From positions 17,550,983 to 17,614,982 of the forward strand of contig NC_061119.1 of NCBI RefSeq assembly GCF_002878395.1: DNA of 64,000 nt, read 5' to 3'. The DNA is from Capsicum annuum. Taxonomy: Eukaryota > Streptophyta > Magnoliopsida > Solanales > Solanaceae. A program made the position numbers and the translations under genes. The notes under the pieces are model-generated. The model worked only from the letters and a program-made list of their open reading frames with translations. It made no database searches and had not been told where the DNA came from. This document shows positions 46,879-59,427 of the stretch, one piece after another. The first letter of the stretch is position 1. Every line of letters begins with the position of its first letter.

Positions 46879-48998
46879 ATAAATAGATGTATGATTAGAC
46901 CTATGTTAGAGAAGACTCCCTATGAATTACTAAACGGAAGAAAGCCTAACATTTCTCACTTTAGAACCTTTTGTTGTAAATATTTCATACACAATAATGG
47001 AAAGGATAATCTGGAAAAATTTGATGCTAAAAGTAATGAGGTAATCTTCTTAGGTTATTCACTTTATAATAAGGTTTATAAGGTTTTAAACAATAGAACT
47101 AACAGTGTTGAAGAAAGCATGCATGTGATCTTTGATGAATTCTGTGTTAAGACTAACCAGCAGGAAGGAAGTGACTTTGAGGAACAGGTTACACAACCTA
47201 GTTCATCTACTGAAGCTACCAAACATAGAGGCACTTTAATAGGGGGAACTGAAGTTGAAGGCACAATGACAGGGGGAACTGAGCCACCAACTACCCCAGC
47301 TCAGAACATCAGCAGTGATCCTAGTAGCTCACTAGGCTTGATCCTAAAAGGATACAAGTATCAAGGATCGCACCCTATTGAGAATGTTCTTACTGAATTC
47401 ACATCTGGGATCACCACAAGGTTTGGATTGAGGATTATGTGTGCATTTAAGGCATTCCTTCTAGAGATTGAGCCAAAGAAGGTAACTAAAGAATTGCTTG
47501 ATGCTGATTGAATCATAGCTATGCAGGAAGAGTTGAATCAGTTTGAGAGAAGAAAAGTATGACACTTAGTTCCTCTCCCAAAAGATAGATCAATAATTGG
47601 GACTAAGTAGGTGTATAGGAATAAAGTGGGTGAGCATGGAAAGTTACAAGAAACAAGGCAATATTGGTGGTTCAAGGATACAACCAAGAAGAAGGAATTG
47701 ATTTTGATGAGACTTTTGCTCCTGTAGCAAGACTTGAAGCTATAAGATTACTAGTTGCCTTTGTTGCTTATATAGAGTTTATCCTCTATCAGATGGATGT
47801 GAAGAGTGCATTCCTAAATGGCATTCTCAAGGAAGAAGTCTATGTTAAGCAACCTCTAGGATTTGAAAGCAAGGAGTTTCCTGATCATGTGTATAAACTG
47901 GATAAGGCCTTGTATGGGTTGAAACAAGTACCAAGGTCCTAGTATGAGAGATTATCAAAATTTCTACTGGAGCATGGGCATACCAAAAGTAAAATTGACA
48001 ATACCTTTTTCTTAAAAACTAATGGAAAGGATTTGTTAGTTGTGCGGGTTTATGTGGATGACATTATATTTGGCTCAACCAACATGAATATGACTCATGA
48101 GTTTGCCAAACTCATGAGTTGTGAATTTGAGATGAGCATGATGGGGGAGTTGAATTACTTATTGGGTTTGCAAATAAAATAGTCATCATCGGGGAAAATG
48201 ATCTATCAACAGAAGTATGCCAAAGAGCTTCTCAAAAGATTCTCCATGGAAGAGGCTAAAGAAATTAGTACTCCCATTGCCACTACCACAAAACTTGATA
48301 TGGATGAACCAGGTCCAGATGTGGAGAAAAAGATGTATAGAGGTATGATAGGTTCATTATTATAGCTCACAGCTAGTAGGCCTAACATTGTATTTAGTGT
48401 AGGGATATGTGCTAGGTTTCAAGAAAAATCCAAAGAATTACATCTGAAATCTGTGAAGAGAATCTTCATATACTTGAAGGGAACCAGTGATCTTGGCTTA
48501 TGGTATCCTAAAGGTAGTAACTTTAATCTAGTAGGTTACTCTGATGATGATTAGATAGGATATTTTGGTGGACAGAAAAGCATTATAGGAATGGCTCACT
48601 TCCTTGGATCATGTTTGATTACCTGGTCCACTAATAAGCAAAATTCAGTAGCCTTATCTACTACTGAAGATGAATATGTCGCTGCAGGTTCTTGTTATGC
48701 TCAATTGCTATGGATTAAGCAACAACTTATGGATTTTGGTATAGATGTTGGTTGTGTTCCCATTTTTTATGATAATACAAGTGCTATTAACATAGCTAAA
48801 AATCCTGTTCAACATAAAAGAACCAAGCATATTGATATTAGACATCACTTTCTTAGAGATAATGTTGAAAAAGATCATATATCAATTATGTTTTGTTCAA
48901 CTGAGGAACAAATTGCTGACATATTTACTAAGGCTTTGAGTAGAGAACACTTTGAAAGGAATAGGTTAGCCTTGGGGATGATTAAAATTGTATAAATC
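46879..48998 (+). pseudogene. pol: Sirevirus pol, part 2: integrase end, RT, RNase H
   Basis: Continues the integrase cut at 40026: INRCMIRPMLEKTPYELLNG, then the linker to 47511. RT follows with [16 protein letters not shown] (47720), [15 protein letters not shown] (47793) and the catalytic YVDDI (48051-48065), with a stop between LKQVPRS and YERL near 47940. RNase H shows SDDD (48541), TEDEY (48664) and DNTSAINIAKNP (48771), ending at a stop after GMIKIV. Stops also occur near 47510, 48180, 48364 and 48555, and a frameshift near 47640. These are reverse transcriptase and template-removal domains of a copia polyprotein, now dead. Residue order (integrase before RT) is the copia order. Confidence 0.92.
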
Positions 48999-49467
48999 TT
49001 CCTTAATGATTGATTAGAAAATATTGTACTTAAGTGATTGTTGATTAATTCAGTCTTACACATTTAGTTTTGTATCCCAATTCCAATATTTTAGAGTAAA
49101 TTAACTTAGCTATGTGTTGATTTTGCAGATAGGCTGAACCATCAAGGCTAATTTTTTCCATTGTTTTTCCATATTTCTGGTATGATTCTCACTTGTTCAT
49201 GATAGCATAAGAGAGAAGCAAGTTTTTCACTTGGTCCTTTCCGTTACACTTAAACCGCCAAAAATCCAAAATCCATCTCCTTCAAAAAAGTTGCCAGCCC
49301 TTCCCAATCAGTGCAGACCCCTTCATCATTACGTTTCTATCAAATCCATTCCTCACACGATTCATCTTCCCTCAATCCCTCTTAATTATGCATCCTATTT
49401 CTTCTCTCTTTCTTATTCCTTCTAAACTTTCTCTACGATAAATCACTAACTTTCTGTTTCCCTAGTC
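48999..49467 (+). other. Sirevirus pol-ORF3 spacer
   Basis: About 470 bp without a convincing gene. 'ttgattttgcagataggctgaa' near 49120 has a splice-acceptor-like TTTTGCAG upstream of the third frame. Confidence 0.5.
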
Positions 49468-51137
49468 ATGGATTCCTCATCATCTTTTTTATCCTCCTCA
49501 CCGAATCTACTACAAACACCTTCACCTCCATTGTCATTCACCCAAATATAACCTTACCTCTATTAATCCCTCCTTAAATCTCCAAAAAATTCTCTGATTT
49601 TGCTGCGTTTAGACACTTCCCAAACCCTTTTACCCAATTTTCTTCCACTGCCTCATCCAGTCCAACCCTTTATTTTCCCCACCAAACCTACTTCAAATTG
49701 TTTACCCTGATAATTAACCCATTGCAAATCTCATACCTCGAAGGTTAAGATCTGCTCTAAAATAAAAACCCTCTTCTATTGTCATTGATGTAGATGAAGC
49801 TGCTTCAGTTAAGCCTTCCTCTGTAGTCACGTCTCCTCAAATTCCACTTACTCAAGGAAACAAACAACAGAAAGATTCTTCTTTGGAAGAAGCACTTCGT
49901 TCAAATAAAAAGAAACAAGTTTCTCCTTCTGTTTCTCCATCTCCTAGTTCTCCCTTTTCTAATATTCTCCTTTGTTCCAAATAAAAACTGAAGCACATCA
50001 TTACCAAGACCCCAAAATCCTTGTTCACTCCTACCTCTACATCCTAACCCACTTTAAAAGCTTCCTCTTCTCAAAATCTATTGAGAAAGCTTCTACTCAG
50101 ATAGCCTCCACTGTCAAAGCCTCCTCTTCCCGTCTGAAGAAACAAGTATCCAAACATGTTCCTTCTGATTCATCTAACTCAAATTCTGATTTTCTTCCTG
50201 ATACTCCTCCTTCTCCCTTTACTCACCCGATCCATATCTTGACTATGCTATTTCTTTTGATACTTTTGCTAACATGGCTTTTCAGTCAGCTCATGTTCTC
50301 CATTTTCAAAAACATAAGTTGGCTAGGGTTAGGGTTGTCACTAGTTTTGGGGGACCCGATATGGATGTGTTGCTCACCAAACTTAGAGCTCAGGGGTTGT
50401 CACACCCCTTTCTTCAAGGTGATCATCAAAAGAAGTTTGGGAAAGATAAAGTGTATGAATTTTATACAAATAATGTTGCTATCGGAGAGATATTCTCCAT
50501 CACTGTTCATGGTAAAACCATTAATCTTTACCCTGCTGATCAGAGTTAAATATTACATGTTCCTACTGGGGGTTGGGGTAATTATGTGAAAGGTGCTTGG
50601 CCTTCTCTTGATAACTTCCCTTCAGCTCTTGATATTTCTAGAATTTTTTCTGGAAATCCTCTTCTTTTAACCCATAGAAGGGTCTTCAAGAATGAGATGT
50701 CTCCTCTTCACCAGTTTTATTTTGATGTGGTTCATAAGATGATCCTTCCTATATAGGAAAGGGGAACGGTAACCAATTTTCTTGATCTCACCCTGATGGA
50801 ATTGCTAGACTCTCAGACTCCAATTGATCTTTTTAGACTCATCATCAAGAACATGCAAAGGGTCTTAACCCAAGATGCAAATGGCTATGCTTTGCCCTAT
50901 GAGTTCTGGCTTGCCCCTATTTTTGAGGACTTTTATGTTCTTGTCAAAGTATGGTCACTGCAGACCACAAAGGATATTATTGGCTCTGTAAACCATGCTA
51001 TGTTACCTGCTTCTATAAGGAGTGCTGATAACCCTATGCAAAGATTGATGAATGCTCTTACTGCCAAGCAGAGTGAGGTAAAAATAGCACAAGCTTTATT
51101 GAAAGCTGCCCATGCTGCTCATGGGGAGGATAAATAG
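49468..51137 (+). pseudogene. Sirevirus third ORF, resembling the plant 'putative transposon protein' family
   Basis: Starts at ATG 49468 with a serine/proline-rich leader (MDSSSSFLSSSPNLLQTPSP) and a basic, serine-rich linker (to about 50230). A frameshift leads into a folded-looking domain: LARVRVVTSFGGPDMDVLL, then GKDKVYEFYTNNVAI and FSITVHGKTINLYPAD (50320-50545). The remainder runs to HAAHGEDK, including PIDLFRLIIKNMQRVL and YALPYEFWLAPIFEDF (50820-50940). This pattern (VYEFYxN..., VxGKxINL...) matches, from memory, proteins annotated as 'putative plant transposon protein' in Solanaceae. It sits where some Sireviruses carry an env-like ORF, but I see no signal peptide, and the one hydrophobic stretch (about 50245-50300) is in another frame. 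Several stops. Function unknown. Confidence 0.7.
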
Positions 51138-51650
51138 GTCCTTCAAGCTTAAATTGCCTCCTTTCACAGCCATCTTGGAAAAGAAAAGAGCTAATAATGC
51201 TGATATCATTAGGAAGCTGACCTCCCTTATTCCTTCTTCCTCATCCACTTAAGCCTCTCTTAGTGTCTTAGATATCTTTTTATCCTACTTTTGGTCCAAG
51301 ATATTTCTCTCTTATTGCTTTTATTGGGTTGTGATTGTTGTATTCTGATCTATCAATGAAATGGCTTTTTTTTATGCTTTATGTGGTTCACTTCTGTGTT
51401 ATTAATACATTGCTTGTTTTTTTCTCTAAAGTCTTCATTGTTTTAGTAATAGCCCCAGTGGCCATGAATTATTAAGCTCTTTTCAGATATTGGTCAGGCT
51501 TTTTGATGATGTTAAAAGGGAGAAAAATAGATTATACAGTGCTTATAACCCAATTGACTAACATGTGTTTCATTCTGATTCTTTTACTTAACTTTCTTAG
51601 TGAGCATATAAGGTTTTTGTGGTATTGTGCTGCTATGTTTTTCATCATCA
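51138..51650 (+). other. Sirevirus 3' untranslated region
   Basis: No gene. Includes a second polypurine-like run TTAAAAGGGAGAAAAA near 51510; the main tract is next to the LTR. Confidence 0.55.
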
Positions 51651-51664
51651 AAAAAGGAGGAATT
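51651..51664 (+). other. Sirevirus polypurine tract
   Basis: AAAAAAGGAGGAATT immediately precedes the LTR start TGTTAGGG. Confidence 0.8.
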
Positions 51665-52530
51665 TGTTAGGGTATATGGAGTTTTGATGTTAGACATGTA
51701 AATGAAACATGTCGTGAAAGCTAGTCCATCTAAGTGAACAAAGCTTAGCTGCAGACAAGTTATTGATAAGATAACTCTATGTACAAATAGGAGTGGATAA
51801 CACTCATCACATCAGGAGTTGAGTTGAACAAGAAGTCTTATAGAAGTTTAATTGAACAAGAGGTCTTGCAGAGATAAAAGAAGAGTCCTATTCAAAAAAG
51901 AAGTGTGAGAGGCGGCAACAATAATAAGAGCTAAAACTACCTGGAGTCCTAAGGAACATAGAAGATTACATCAACTAAAGGACTCTATGAGATGTTAGCT
52001 TAAATACAAGAAACAAAATCAAAAGCTTTCACTCATGCACTGATAAGATAATTAACAATCAGCAAAGCAGTTCACTTACTTGAAGAAAAACTTGGTTCCT
52101 TACTTAGCAAGTCTTAGACTTTGTAGTAGAAAGGTCCTTTGAGTTTTATTGAGTCATTTTTCTAGTCTCAGTGATCTATAAACTAAGTTAGGAGTTATGT
52201 CTTCAAGTTAGGGAGCTCGAAGACTTGGGAACACTTATCTTAGGATGATTTGTGGTTTTGTAGTTGTAGGATTTAGAAGTTTTAATTACTTGTTTACAAG
52301 AAGTCTTGTTATTTTGTTGATTGTTGAGACTCAAGGGTCATAGTAAAGTTGGGGTTAAATCCTATAGAGGCACAGGTCGTGGTTTTTTACACCTTTCTTG
52401 AGCTGGGTTTTTTCCATGTAAAAACACTGTGTTCATTTTTTACTTCTATGAACCACGTTTACTTACTTGTTCCATAGATAGGCGATAAGTAGAGTTTAAT
52501 ATTAAAAGTAGTAGGGTGCATATTCTAACA
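51665..52530 (+). repeat. Sirevirus 3' LTR, 866 bp
   Basis: TGTTAGGGTATA to ATTCTAACA, collinear with 36313-37179. TATA box CTATAAAC at 52176-52183. Confidence 0.93.
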
Positions 52531-52535
52531 TGGGT

Positions 52536-53000
52536 TTTCCTTTGAACTTTCCGTAGTAAACATGTATTGGATGCACTCGGTCAAGCGGTAGATCTGATAT
52601 CTTTGAACCGTCGAGCTTTAATGTACACATAGACAACACATGTCACATAACCAACCTTTTACCATTTATAGTTCTCACAATTTTTTTCTTTTCAGCCGTG
52701 AACACGTCCTAGTTTTATGAGAACTTAAAGAATAGGCCTTTACTAACATTCTCCTTGAAGCTGCTTCCACTTTTCCCTCACATAAGTGATTTCTAAATGT
52801 TTAATCCTGTAGATTAAACTATCTGGTCAAATCTGTCAAAATTTAGATAATCATTAAAAGACTTTTCAGCTTAAGTCTTGTCCTTGTTTACTAAATATTG
52901 TCTACACCACGAGAATGGGTTAGTATATTAACAATGTTGAACCTATCAAACATAACTTTATTTGATCTTCTTGAATCTAGCTCTTGGGATCTCCAGTCTT
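52536..53000 (-). other. Outer copia 3' untranslated tail, proximal part
   Basis: Non-coding DNA between the outer element's RNase H stop and the Sirevirus. Continues at 36217-36307 once the insertion is removed. Confidence 0.6.
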
Positions 53001-56000
53001 CTAGGTAGAGTTTCTTCCATGCTGACTTGTCCTAGGCCTTAAATTCATTTCCTTGGATGTCCTCCTAACTCCTTCTCTAGACAAGCCTTTTGTAAGTAGA
53101 TCTGATACATTATTCTTTGACTTCACATAGTCAACAGTGATAATTTCAGTAGAGAGAAGTTTTCTAACGGTATTATATCTGTCTTATGTGACAAAATTTA
53201 CCATTGTACATCATGCTCCCTGCCCTACCTATTGCCGCTTGGCTATCACAGTGCATACATACTGGCACCACTGGTTTGGGCCAATAAGGAATATCTTCCA
53301 AGAAATCTTAGAGCCACTCTGCTTTTTCACTGGCTTTATCCAATGCGATAAATTCAAATTTCATTGTAAAGCGAGCAATACATGTCTATTTGGATGATTT
53401 CCAAGAGACCGCTTCTCCACTGATGGTAAATACATATCAGTTGTGGATTTTTCTTCATTCGATCTAGTGATCCAATTTGCATCACTATATCCTTCAAGTA
53501 CAGTAGGATATTTATTATAATGCAAAGCATAGTCTTGAGTGTATTTAAGATACCCCAAAACTCTTTTCATTGCCTTTCAATGAGTTTTGTTGGGATTACT
53601 CGTGTACTGGCTCAACTTAGTAATAGTGCATGCTATGTATGGTCGTGTACAATTCATTATATACATTAAATATCCCAATACTCTTGCGTACTCCAATTGT
53701 GAGTCACTTTTACCTTCATTCTTTTGAAGGGCGGAGCTCATATCCAATGGAGTCTTGACAATACCAAATTTCATATACTTGAGTTTTTCAAGTACTTCTT
53801 CGATGTAGGGAGACTGTGACAATGACAATATTTGGGTAGTTCTATAGATTCTTATTTCTAAGATTACATCTGCAACTCCAAGGTTTTTCATATCAAACTT
53901 GCTCTCAAGCAATGATTTTGTAGCATTTATGTCTGAAATATCTCTACTGATGATCAACATATCATCTACATACAAACAAACAATGACTTGGTGATTTGGA
54001 GTGTCTTTAATATAAACACATTTATCACAATTCATTAATCTTGAACCTGTTTTCCAATATGGTTTGGTCAAACTTTGCATGCCATTGTTTGGGTGCTTGT
54101 TTTAGTCCACAAAGTGACTTAACAAGTTTACACACCTTATTTTCTTTTCCTGGAACCACAAAACCCTCAGGTTGTTCCATATAAATTTCTTCCTCAAATT
54201 CTCCATTTAGGAATGCTATTTTCACATCCATTTTATGGATTTCAAGACCATATACTGTCGCCAAGGTAATTAACATCCGAATTGACGTTATCTTCATTGC
54301 TGGTGAGTATGTATCAAAGTAATCAAGGACTTCCTTTTGTTTAAAGTCTTTTACAACAAGTCTTTCCTTGTATTTGTCAATAGTACCATCAACTTTCAGT
54401 TTCCTTTTGAATATCCATTTAGAACTTAAAGGTTTATTTCCTGGAGGAAGATCAAGCAACTCCCATGTATGGTTGCTTAAGAATGAATCAATCTCACTAT
54501 TGACTTCCTCTTTTCAAAAGGATGAGTCTGAAGTCACCATCACTTCTTTAAATGTTTGAGGCTCATTTTCTAAGAGAAATGTTATAAAATCCGATCCAAA
54601 CAAAGTTGACATTCTTTAACTTGTCCTACGTCTTGGATTCTCATCATTATGTACATCCTCACTTGGTTCATTTCATGGTCGTTTAGACCCCCTACTAGAC
54701 TGTTCATGTCTAGTTTTATATGGATAAATGTGTTCAAAGAATTCAGCATTATCTGATTCAATTCCGTATTTTCATTAATATTTAGATGTTCGGATTTATA
54801 AACCAAAAACCGACATGCTTTGCTACTTTTAGCCTATCCTATGAACACGGAGTCCACCATCTTAGGTCCTATCCTTACTCTTTTAGGAGTAGGAACTTGG
54901 ACCTTTGATAGACACCCCAACACTTTAAAATATTTCAAGTTGGGTTTCTTTTCTTTCCATTTTTCATATGGAATTGATTTTGTCTTACTATGGGGCACTC
55001 TATTGAGTATTCGGTTAGCCGTAAGGATAGCTTTCCCCCATAATTTTTGCGGTAAACCTGAACTTATTAGTGAGGCATTCATCATTTCCTTTAAGGTTCA
55101 ATTTTTTCTTTCCGCAATTCCATTAGATTGAGGTAAATATAGGGTTGTAGTTTGATGGATAATTCCATTCTCTACATATATTTTCACAAAGGGAGATTTA
55201 TATTCTCCATCCCTATCACTTCTTATCGTTTTAATATTTTTCTATAATTTATTTTCAACTTTAGTTTTATATTACCTAAACGCATTTATTTCTTCATCCT
55301 TACTATTTAGCAAATAGACACAACAGTATCTAGTGCAATCGTCAATAAAAGTTATAAAATACTTTTTTCCACCATGAGATGCTGTTGACTTCATATCACA
55401 AATGTTAGTGTGGATTAAGTCTAAGGGATTGGAATTCCTTTCAACGACTTATACAGATGCGTAGCATACTTTGATTCCACACACGTTTGACATTTTGATT
55501 TATTGCACTCAAAGTTTGGCAAAACTTCTAAGTTAATCAGTTTTCGTAATATTTTGTAATTAACATGGCCTAAGCGTTCATACCACAAATCATAAGACTC
55601 AAGTAAGAATAAACTAAACTTTTATTCATTTCAACATTCATTACATTCATTTTGTATAGGTCCTCAATAAGGTAGCCTTTCCCTACATACACATATCCTT
55701 TACTAAGTATTTGAATCCATTTTTTTCTAGAAGTGATACAGAAATCAAGTTCTTTCGTAACTCCGGTACATACAAGACATTGTTCAAAGTCAACACTTTA
55801 CCTGATATCATTTTCAGGTTTTCCTGTTCCTTCAACTTTAGCAGTTGCGGAGTTGGCCATATATATCTTCTCCTCACCTTGAACCGGAGCAAAAGTATCA
55901 AATAACTCCTTATTAGCACAAACATAGCGGGTGGCACCGGAATCCATCTACCATTCACGAAAATTTTCCACCAAGTTGCATTCAGACAACATGACACACA

Positions 56001-56981
56001 GATCATCCGTTTCTTTCTTGGATTCACCATATTTTCTTGGTCCTTTTTCTTGCCTTTCTTTGGGGCACGACAATCCATAGACTTGTGGTCAATCTTGCCA
56101 CAATTAAAGTACTTTCCCTTGAATTTCTTCTTGGGTTGATTGCTTTCATGTCCAGCTTTCTTTCATTTTTGGAGTTGTTTTGGTCATCTTCTACAATATT
56201 AGCTCCACTTATTGCAGAATTTCCCTTTGACCTTCTTTTCGCGGCTTTATTATCTTCGTCAATGCATAATCTTATTATAAGATCTTTGACTGACATCTCC
56301 TTTCACTTGTGTTTTAAGTGGTTCTTGAAGTCCTTTCACATAGGTGGTAAGTTCTCAATAATTGCCACAATTTGAAATGCCTCATTCACGATCAAACCTA
56401 TAATTAAGTTCATGTGAACATTAAGAATATTTTTAATATATTCAACTAAGGTATTCCTCAAAATCATACCTTCCGCGAGGAGACCATGGATGATTACTTG
56501 CAGTTCCTGGACTTGCGATACAATAGACTTGTTGTCAATCATTTTAAACTCTAGGAATATTGCAACGAAGAACTTTTTATTTCCCGCATCCTCAGTCTTA
56601 TACTTCCTTTCCAGTGCCCCTACAATGCCTTTGCCATTTTTATCCCACTATACAAATTCTATAGTTCATCTTGAGGCCATTCAGAATGTAATTCCTACAT
56701 AGGAAATCTGAGTGTTTCCAAGCCTCCATAATGGAAAATCACTCATGGTCAGAAGCTCCCTCGGGCACTTCTGGAGCTTCTTCAAATGTGAACCTTTGAA
56801 GAAAAAGAGTTGTAAGGTAGAAGAACATTTTCTTCTGCCACCTTTTGAAGTCATTACCCGTAAAATTTTTGGGTTTCTCCATTGGTACCATTTCTAGCGG
56901 AGCATTTGTACGACTCGTTATGGCAACACTAGTTGCTGCCACAGTCGTTGCAGTATCATGCACTTGACTATCCGTAGTCAT
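53001..56981 (-). pseudogene. gag-pol: Tork-type copia gag-pol, broken
   Basis: Read right to left from ATG 56981: gag with PKNFTGNDFKRWQKKMFFYL (about 56870), then IENLPPMWKDFKNHLKHK (56360) and LIIRLCIDEDN (56280), a Tork-lineage pattern. The zinc knuckle near 56090 reads YFNCGKIDHKSMDC, first cysteine lost. A decayed protease/pre-integrase block follows (KVLTLNNVLYVPELRKNLIS, about 55790) and a heavily broken integrase. RT is well preserved at 54025-54459: IHKMDVKIAFLNGEFEEEIY and LKSLCGLKQAPKQW-like, with LYVDDMLIIS near 53970. RNase H begins at 53570 (GYSDANWI) and ends with DYVKSKNNVSDLLTKGLSRE near 53090. Many stops and shifts throughout. Confidence 0.92.
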
Positions 56982-57233
56982 TTTCCTATCACAACAAGAC
57001 AGTAACTTTAGTATATCAAAATACTATTAATAAAGTTACAGCAACTTTAAACACCTCTTGTTTTTAGTTTAACAATGAAGTTTTATGACTTCCAATCATC
57101 AACCGAGTGATCTTTAACTTGTGATAATGATTTTATGTCTTAAAATAACTATTTAAGTTCAAACAGAGTAGAAATCTTAAAGCTTTAATCTCCAGAAACC
57201 AAGCAATACAGATTCCAGATTATTCCTTAATAT
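56982..57233 (-). other. Outer copia leader
   Basis: Non-coding DNA between the 5' LTR and gag. No TGGTATCAGAGC match next to the LTR; the minus strand reads ATATTAAGGAATAATC there, so a different primer tRNA or a decayed site is likely. Confidence 0.55.
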
Positions 57234-58043
57234 TGTTATTTTTCAATGTTTTTGGGTACAACATAAATCTGTATTTTATGTACAATACACTTCAACCAAG
57301 TTCAAGACCAAAACTTTGTCAAGAACAACTTTGAAGTATCAACACCTTCAACACAAGATCAAAGTGATATATCCAAGAAGTGTGTTATTATTTCAGAAAT
57401 AAGATGAAATAGAAATTTAAAGCCAAGTCCCCCAAATTCACTGAGTGTCCTTAAGGAATAATTTCCCTCAATGCATCCGAGGTTATGAAATTTTCCTTCC
57501 AGGATAAATATCTTTTAATCCAACAATAGTGGTACATTAAATTATTGGATTTGGCGAACTCACTGAACGACTAATGATCACAATGAGTTTTTGTAAAGAA
57601 GAAGAGTGTTTTGCTTTCAAAAATTATATCAATACCTAAGGAATATGTCAGGTATTTATAGCCTTAATGTGTCCTTTCGGAAAGGATGCATTGGTTTTGG
57701 AAAAAGACACCTATTTTAAGATGCATTGATTCTGAAAAAAGACACCTATTTTGTTCAAAAAGATAGATCTCATTGATTGATCATTTGCCAAATCCAAATC
57801 CAAATCCAAATTCGAGCTGAGCGACGATGACGACGGCGTGAGGAACCTTTTGGTTCTTGCCTCACATACCATGTGGAGTAAGTGTTACTTATTATAAATA
57901 CTTAAAAGTTACCTTCTCCCACAAATATGGGAGAATTAGTGGACTTTCCATTTTTTAGTGCACTTTCCATTTTAGTGTAGACTCATTTTTCCTCCACTAT
58001 TTTTTCCTCCATTTCCATTCACACACACACCTTGAACCCAACT
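57234..58043 (-). repeat. Outer copia 5' LTR (right), 810 bp
   Basis: Collinear with 35128-36216 except for the ~270-bp block present only on the left. TATA box (GGCTATAAATACC) on the minus strand at 57651-57663. Immediately upstream a GATGCATTG...AAAAAGACACCTATTTT phrase is repeated twice (about 57684 and 57720). Confidence 0.88.
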
Positions 58044-58048
58044 TTACA

Positions 58049-59370
58049 TACCTTCAATATTATTTTCCATTTGTCTCCTTTTTAGCTTTCTCTCTTGATC
58101 AATATTTGTTGATTCATTCTTCAGGCCAAATAGAGAGAAACTAAGAATTAAAGTGGTTGTGCTCTGACTTCTTGCCGACAATAGGAAGGATTTATAAGGA
58201 TAGTTGGTGGAAGGCCTTGAAAGACTATTTGATGGGAAGAACCAAAGAGCTTGAAAGAAGAAGTTAGGGTCCTGGAGAGGACACCCTAGAAGATCTTTCA
58301 AAATTTAGAATAAAATATTTGTATAACTCTATTCTTTGATTTTGGATTATTTTAAACAAATCCTAGGACCCGTATCCATAGCTGGATTCGTACCCCTGAA
58401 TCTTAATATTTGAATTTTGCTAAATCCAACCACCGTATTGGCATCCATGTTGGATACTCGCACTCAATTCTTATCAACTTAGGATAAAACCATCTTAGGC
58501 CTAGAAGCATAAAGTTGGAGTGCCATATTATGAGAAGATGTAGTTGGTTTAGTAAGGTAGTTCATTGTTGCCACTGGAAGGATGCTAAGATATGGGTTTG
58601 ATTGAGTAGATTCTTCTAAAAATATTATAGGATTTGAGTGACTTATATTTTGGACTAAAATTTCTTCCAAAGTCGAAACTCTTTTAATAAGTGCAAAGAT
58701 AAAAACTCAATAAAAAGTTGTATGGTTAAAAACAAGGTTGTTTTATATTGTAGCAGGCATGAAGTTAAATTTTTGAGTCAAAATTATTTCAAATGGTTTT
58801 TTTATAACCGTGGTATATATGCGAGCAAACTTTCGTGCACCTTGACTAAATTCATAGGATACCTTCCATCTCCCACCATCAATAGATATCAACTAACTCT
58901 CTCCATCAAGGCTATGACAGATGAAAAGAATCACCTAGTATTTTTTTTGTCTTTTTTCGGATTTGAACCTAAAACCTTAGAGTTTCAACCCACTTCATTG
59001 ATCAATAGGCAACATCCTTTGTTGCATGCTTAAAATGTTTATTGATTATGATTACATTCTAAATGTCTGGATCTTTGACTATACTCTGGGGACTTATAAC
59101 TTCTTTTAGTTGATTTTTTCCCTTTTTGGTTGCTTTTCTATATTATATATTATGAGAACTATGTTGTATTGGGTGATGGCGAATATACATTTCCAAATGT
59201 CTTATAAAGTGAGTGTCTAGAATTTGTTTTGGAAAACCAAGTCAAGAAAATCTGTTCAAAATAGAAAGATTGGTTAATGGTTGGTTGCATGTGTTCTTTC
59301 ACGAACCTTAGCTTTGGAGAAGCTACTTGAGCACCCTAAAGCTACTGCTAGAGAATTTTGTATCAACTTT
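58049..59370. other. Unassigned interval
   Basis: No gene. The frames at 58044-58301 (minus) and 58722-59033 (plus) lack any recognisable domain and I do not call them. Confidence 0.45.
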
Positions 59371-59427
59371 CAACAACAATAACATACCCTGAGCAGCCCC
59401 ACAAGTGGGGTCTAGGGAGGATGGTCT
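59371..59427 (+). mobile_element. Solanaceae-type SINE fragment
   Basis: CAACAACAATAACATACCCT then CCCCACAAGTGGGGTCTAGG and GAGGATGG match the SINE core better than the copy at 28838. It stops at the LTR start (59428), so the LTR probably inserted into the SINE. Confidence 0.65.

Larger units (their letters stand above)
36313..52530 (+). mobile_element. Sirevirus-like Ty1/copia element (middle level of the nest)
   Basis: LTRs 36313-37179 and 51665-52530 (867 and 866 bp, TGTTAGGG...TCTAACA) are flanked by perfect TGGGT duplications (36308-36312 and 52531-52535). The primer site (37182-37193) and a polypurine tract (about 51651-51664) agree with plus-strand reading. Order is gag, protease, integrase, RT, RNase H, then a third frame. 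Without the Athila-like insertion (40027-46873 plus duplication) it is about 9.4 kb, in the Sirevirus range. In the first ~195 bp of the LTRs I counted about 17 differences. All frames carry stops or shifts. Confidence 0.92.
35128..58043 (-). mobile_element. Tork-type Ty1/copia element (outer level of the nest)
   Basis: LTRs 35128-36216 and 57234-58043 enclose a minus-strand gag-pol pseudogene (53001-56981). LTR termini read TGTTGGGTTCAA...GAAAAATAACA on the minus strand. Flanks TGACA (35123-35127) and TTACA (58044-58048) fit a 5-bp target duplication with one change. The polypurine tract on the minus strand (CATGAGGGAGAT, 36217-36228) adjoins the left LTR, which is therefore the 3' LTR. I found no standard Met-type primer site beside the right LTR. 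Removing the 16,218-bp Sirevirus and its 5-bp duplication leaves about 6.7 kb, a normal copia size. All genes are dead. Confidence 0.9.

Noticed and set aside
54820..55131. 103-residue plus-strand hydrophobic frame
   Set aside because: Antisense shadow of the Tork integrase region.
53001..56981. Integrated pararetrovirus (caulimovirid) as source of the RT
   Set aside because: RT is preceded by integrase, has copia order and motifs, and is flanked by LTRs.
58722..59033. 103-residue frame
   Set aside because: No recognisable domain, AT-rich, no supporting context.
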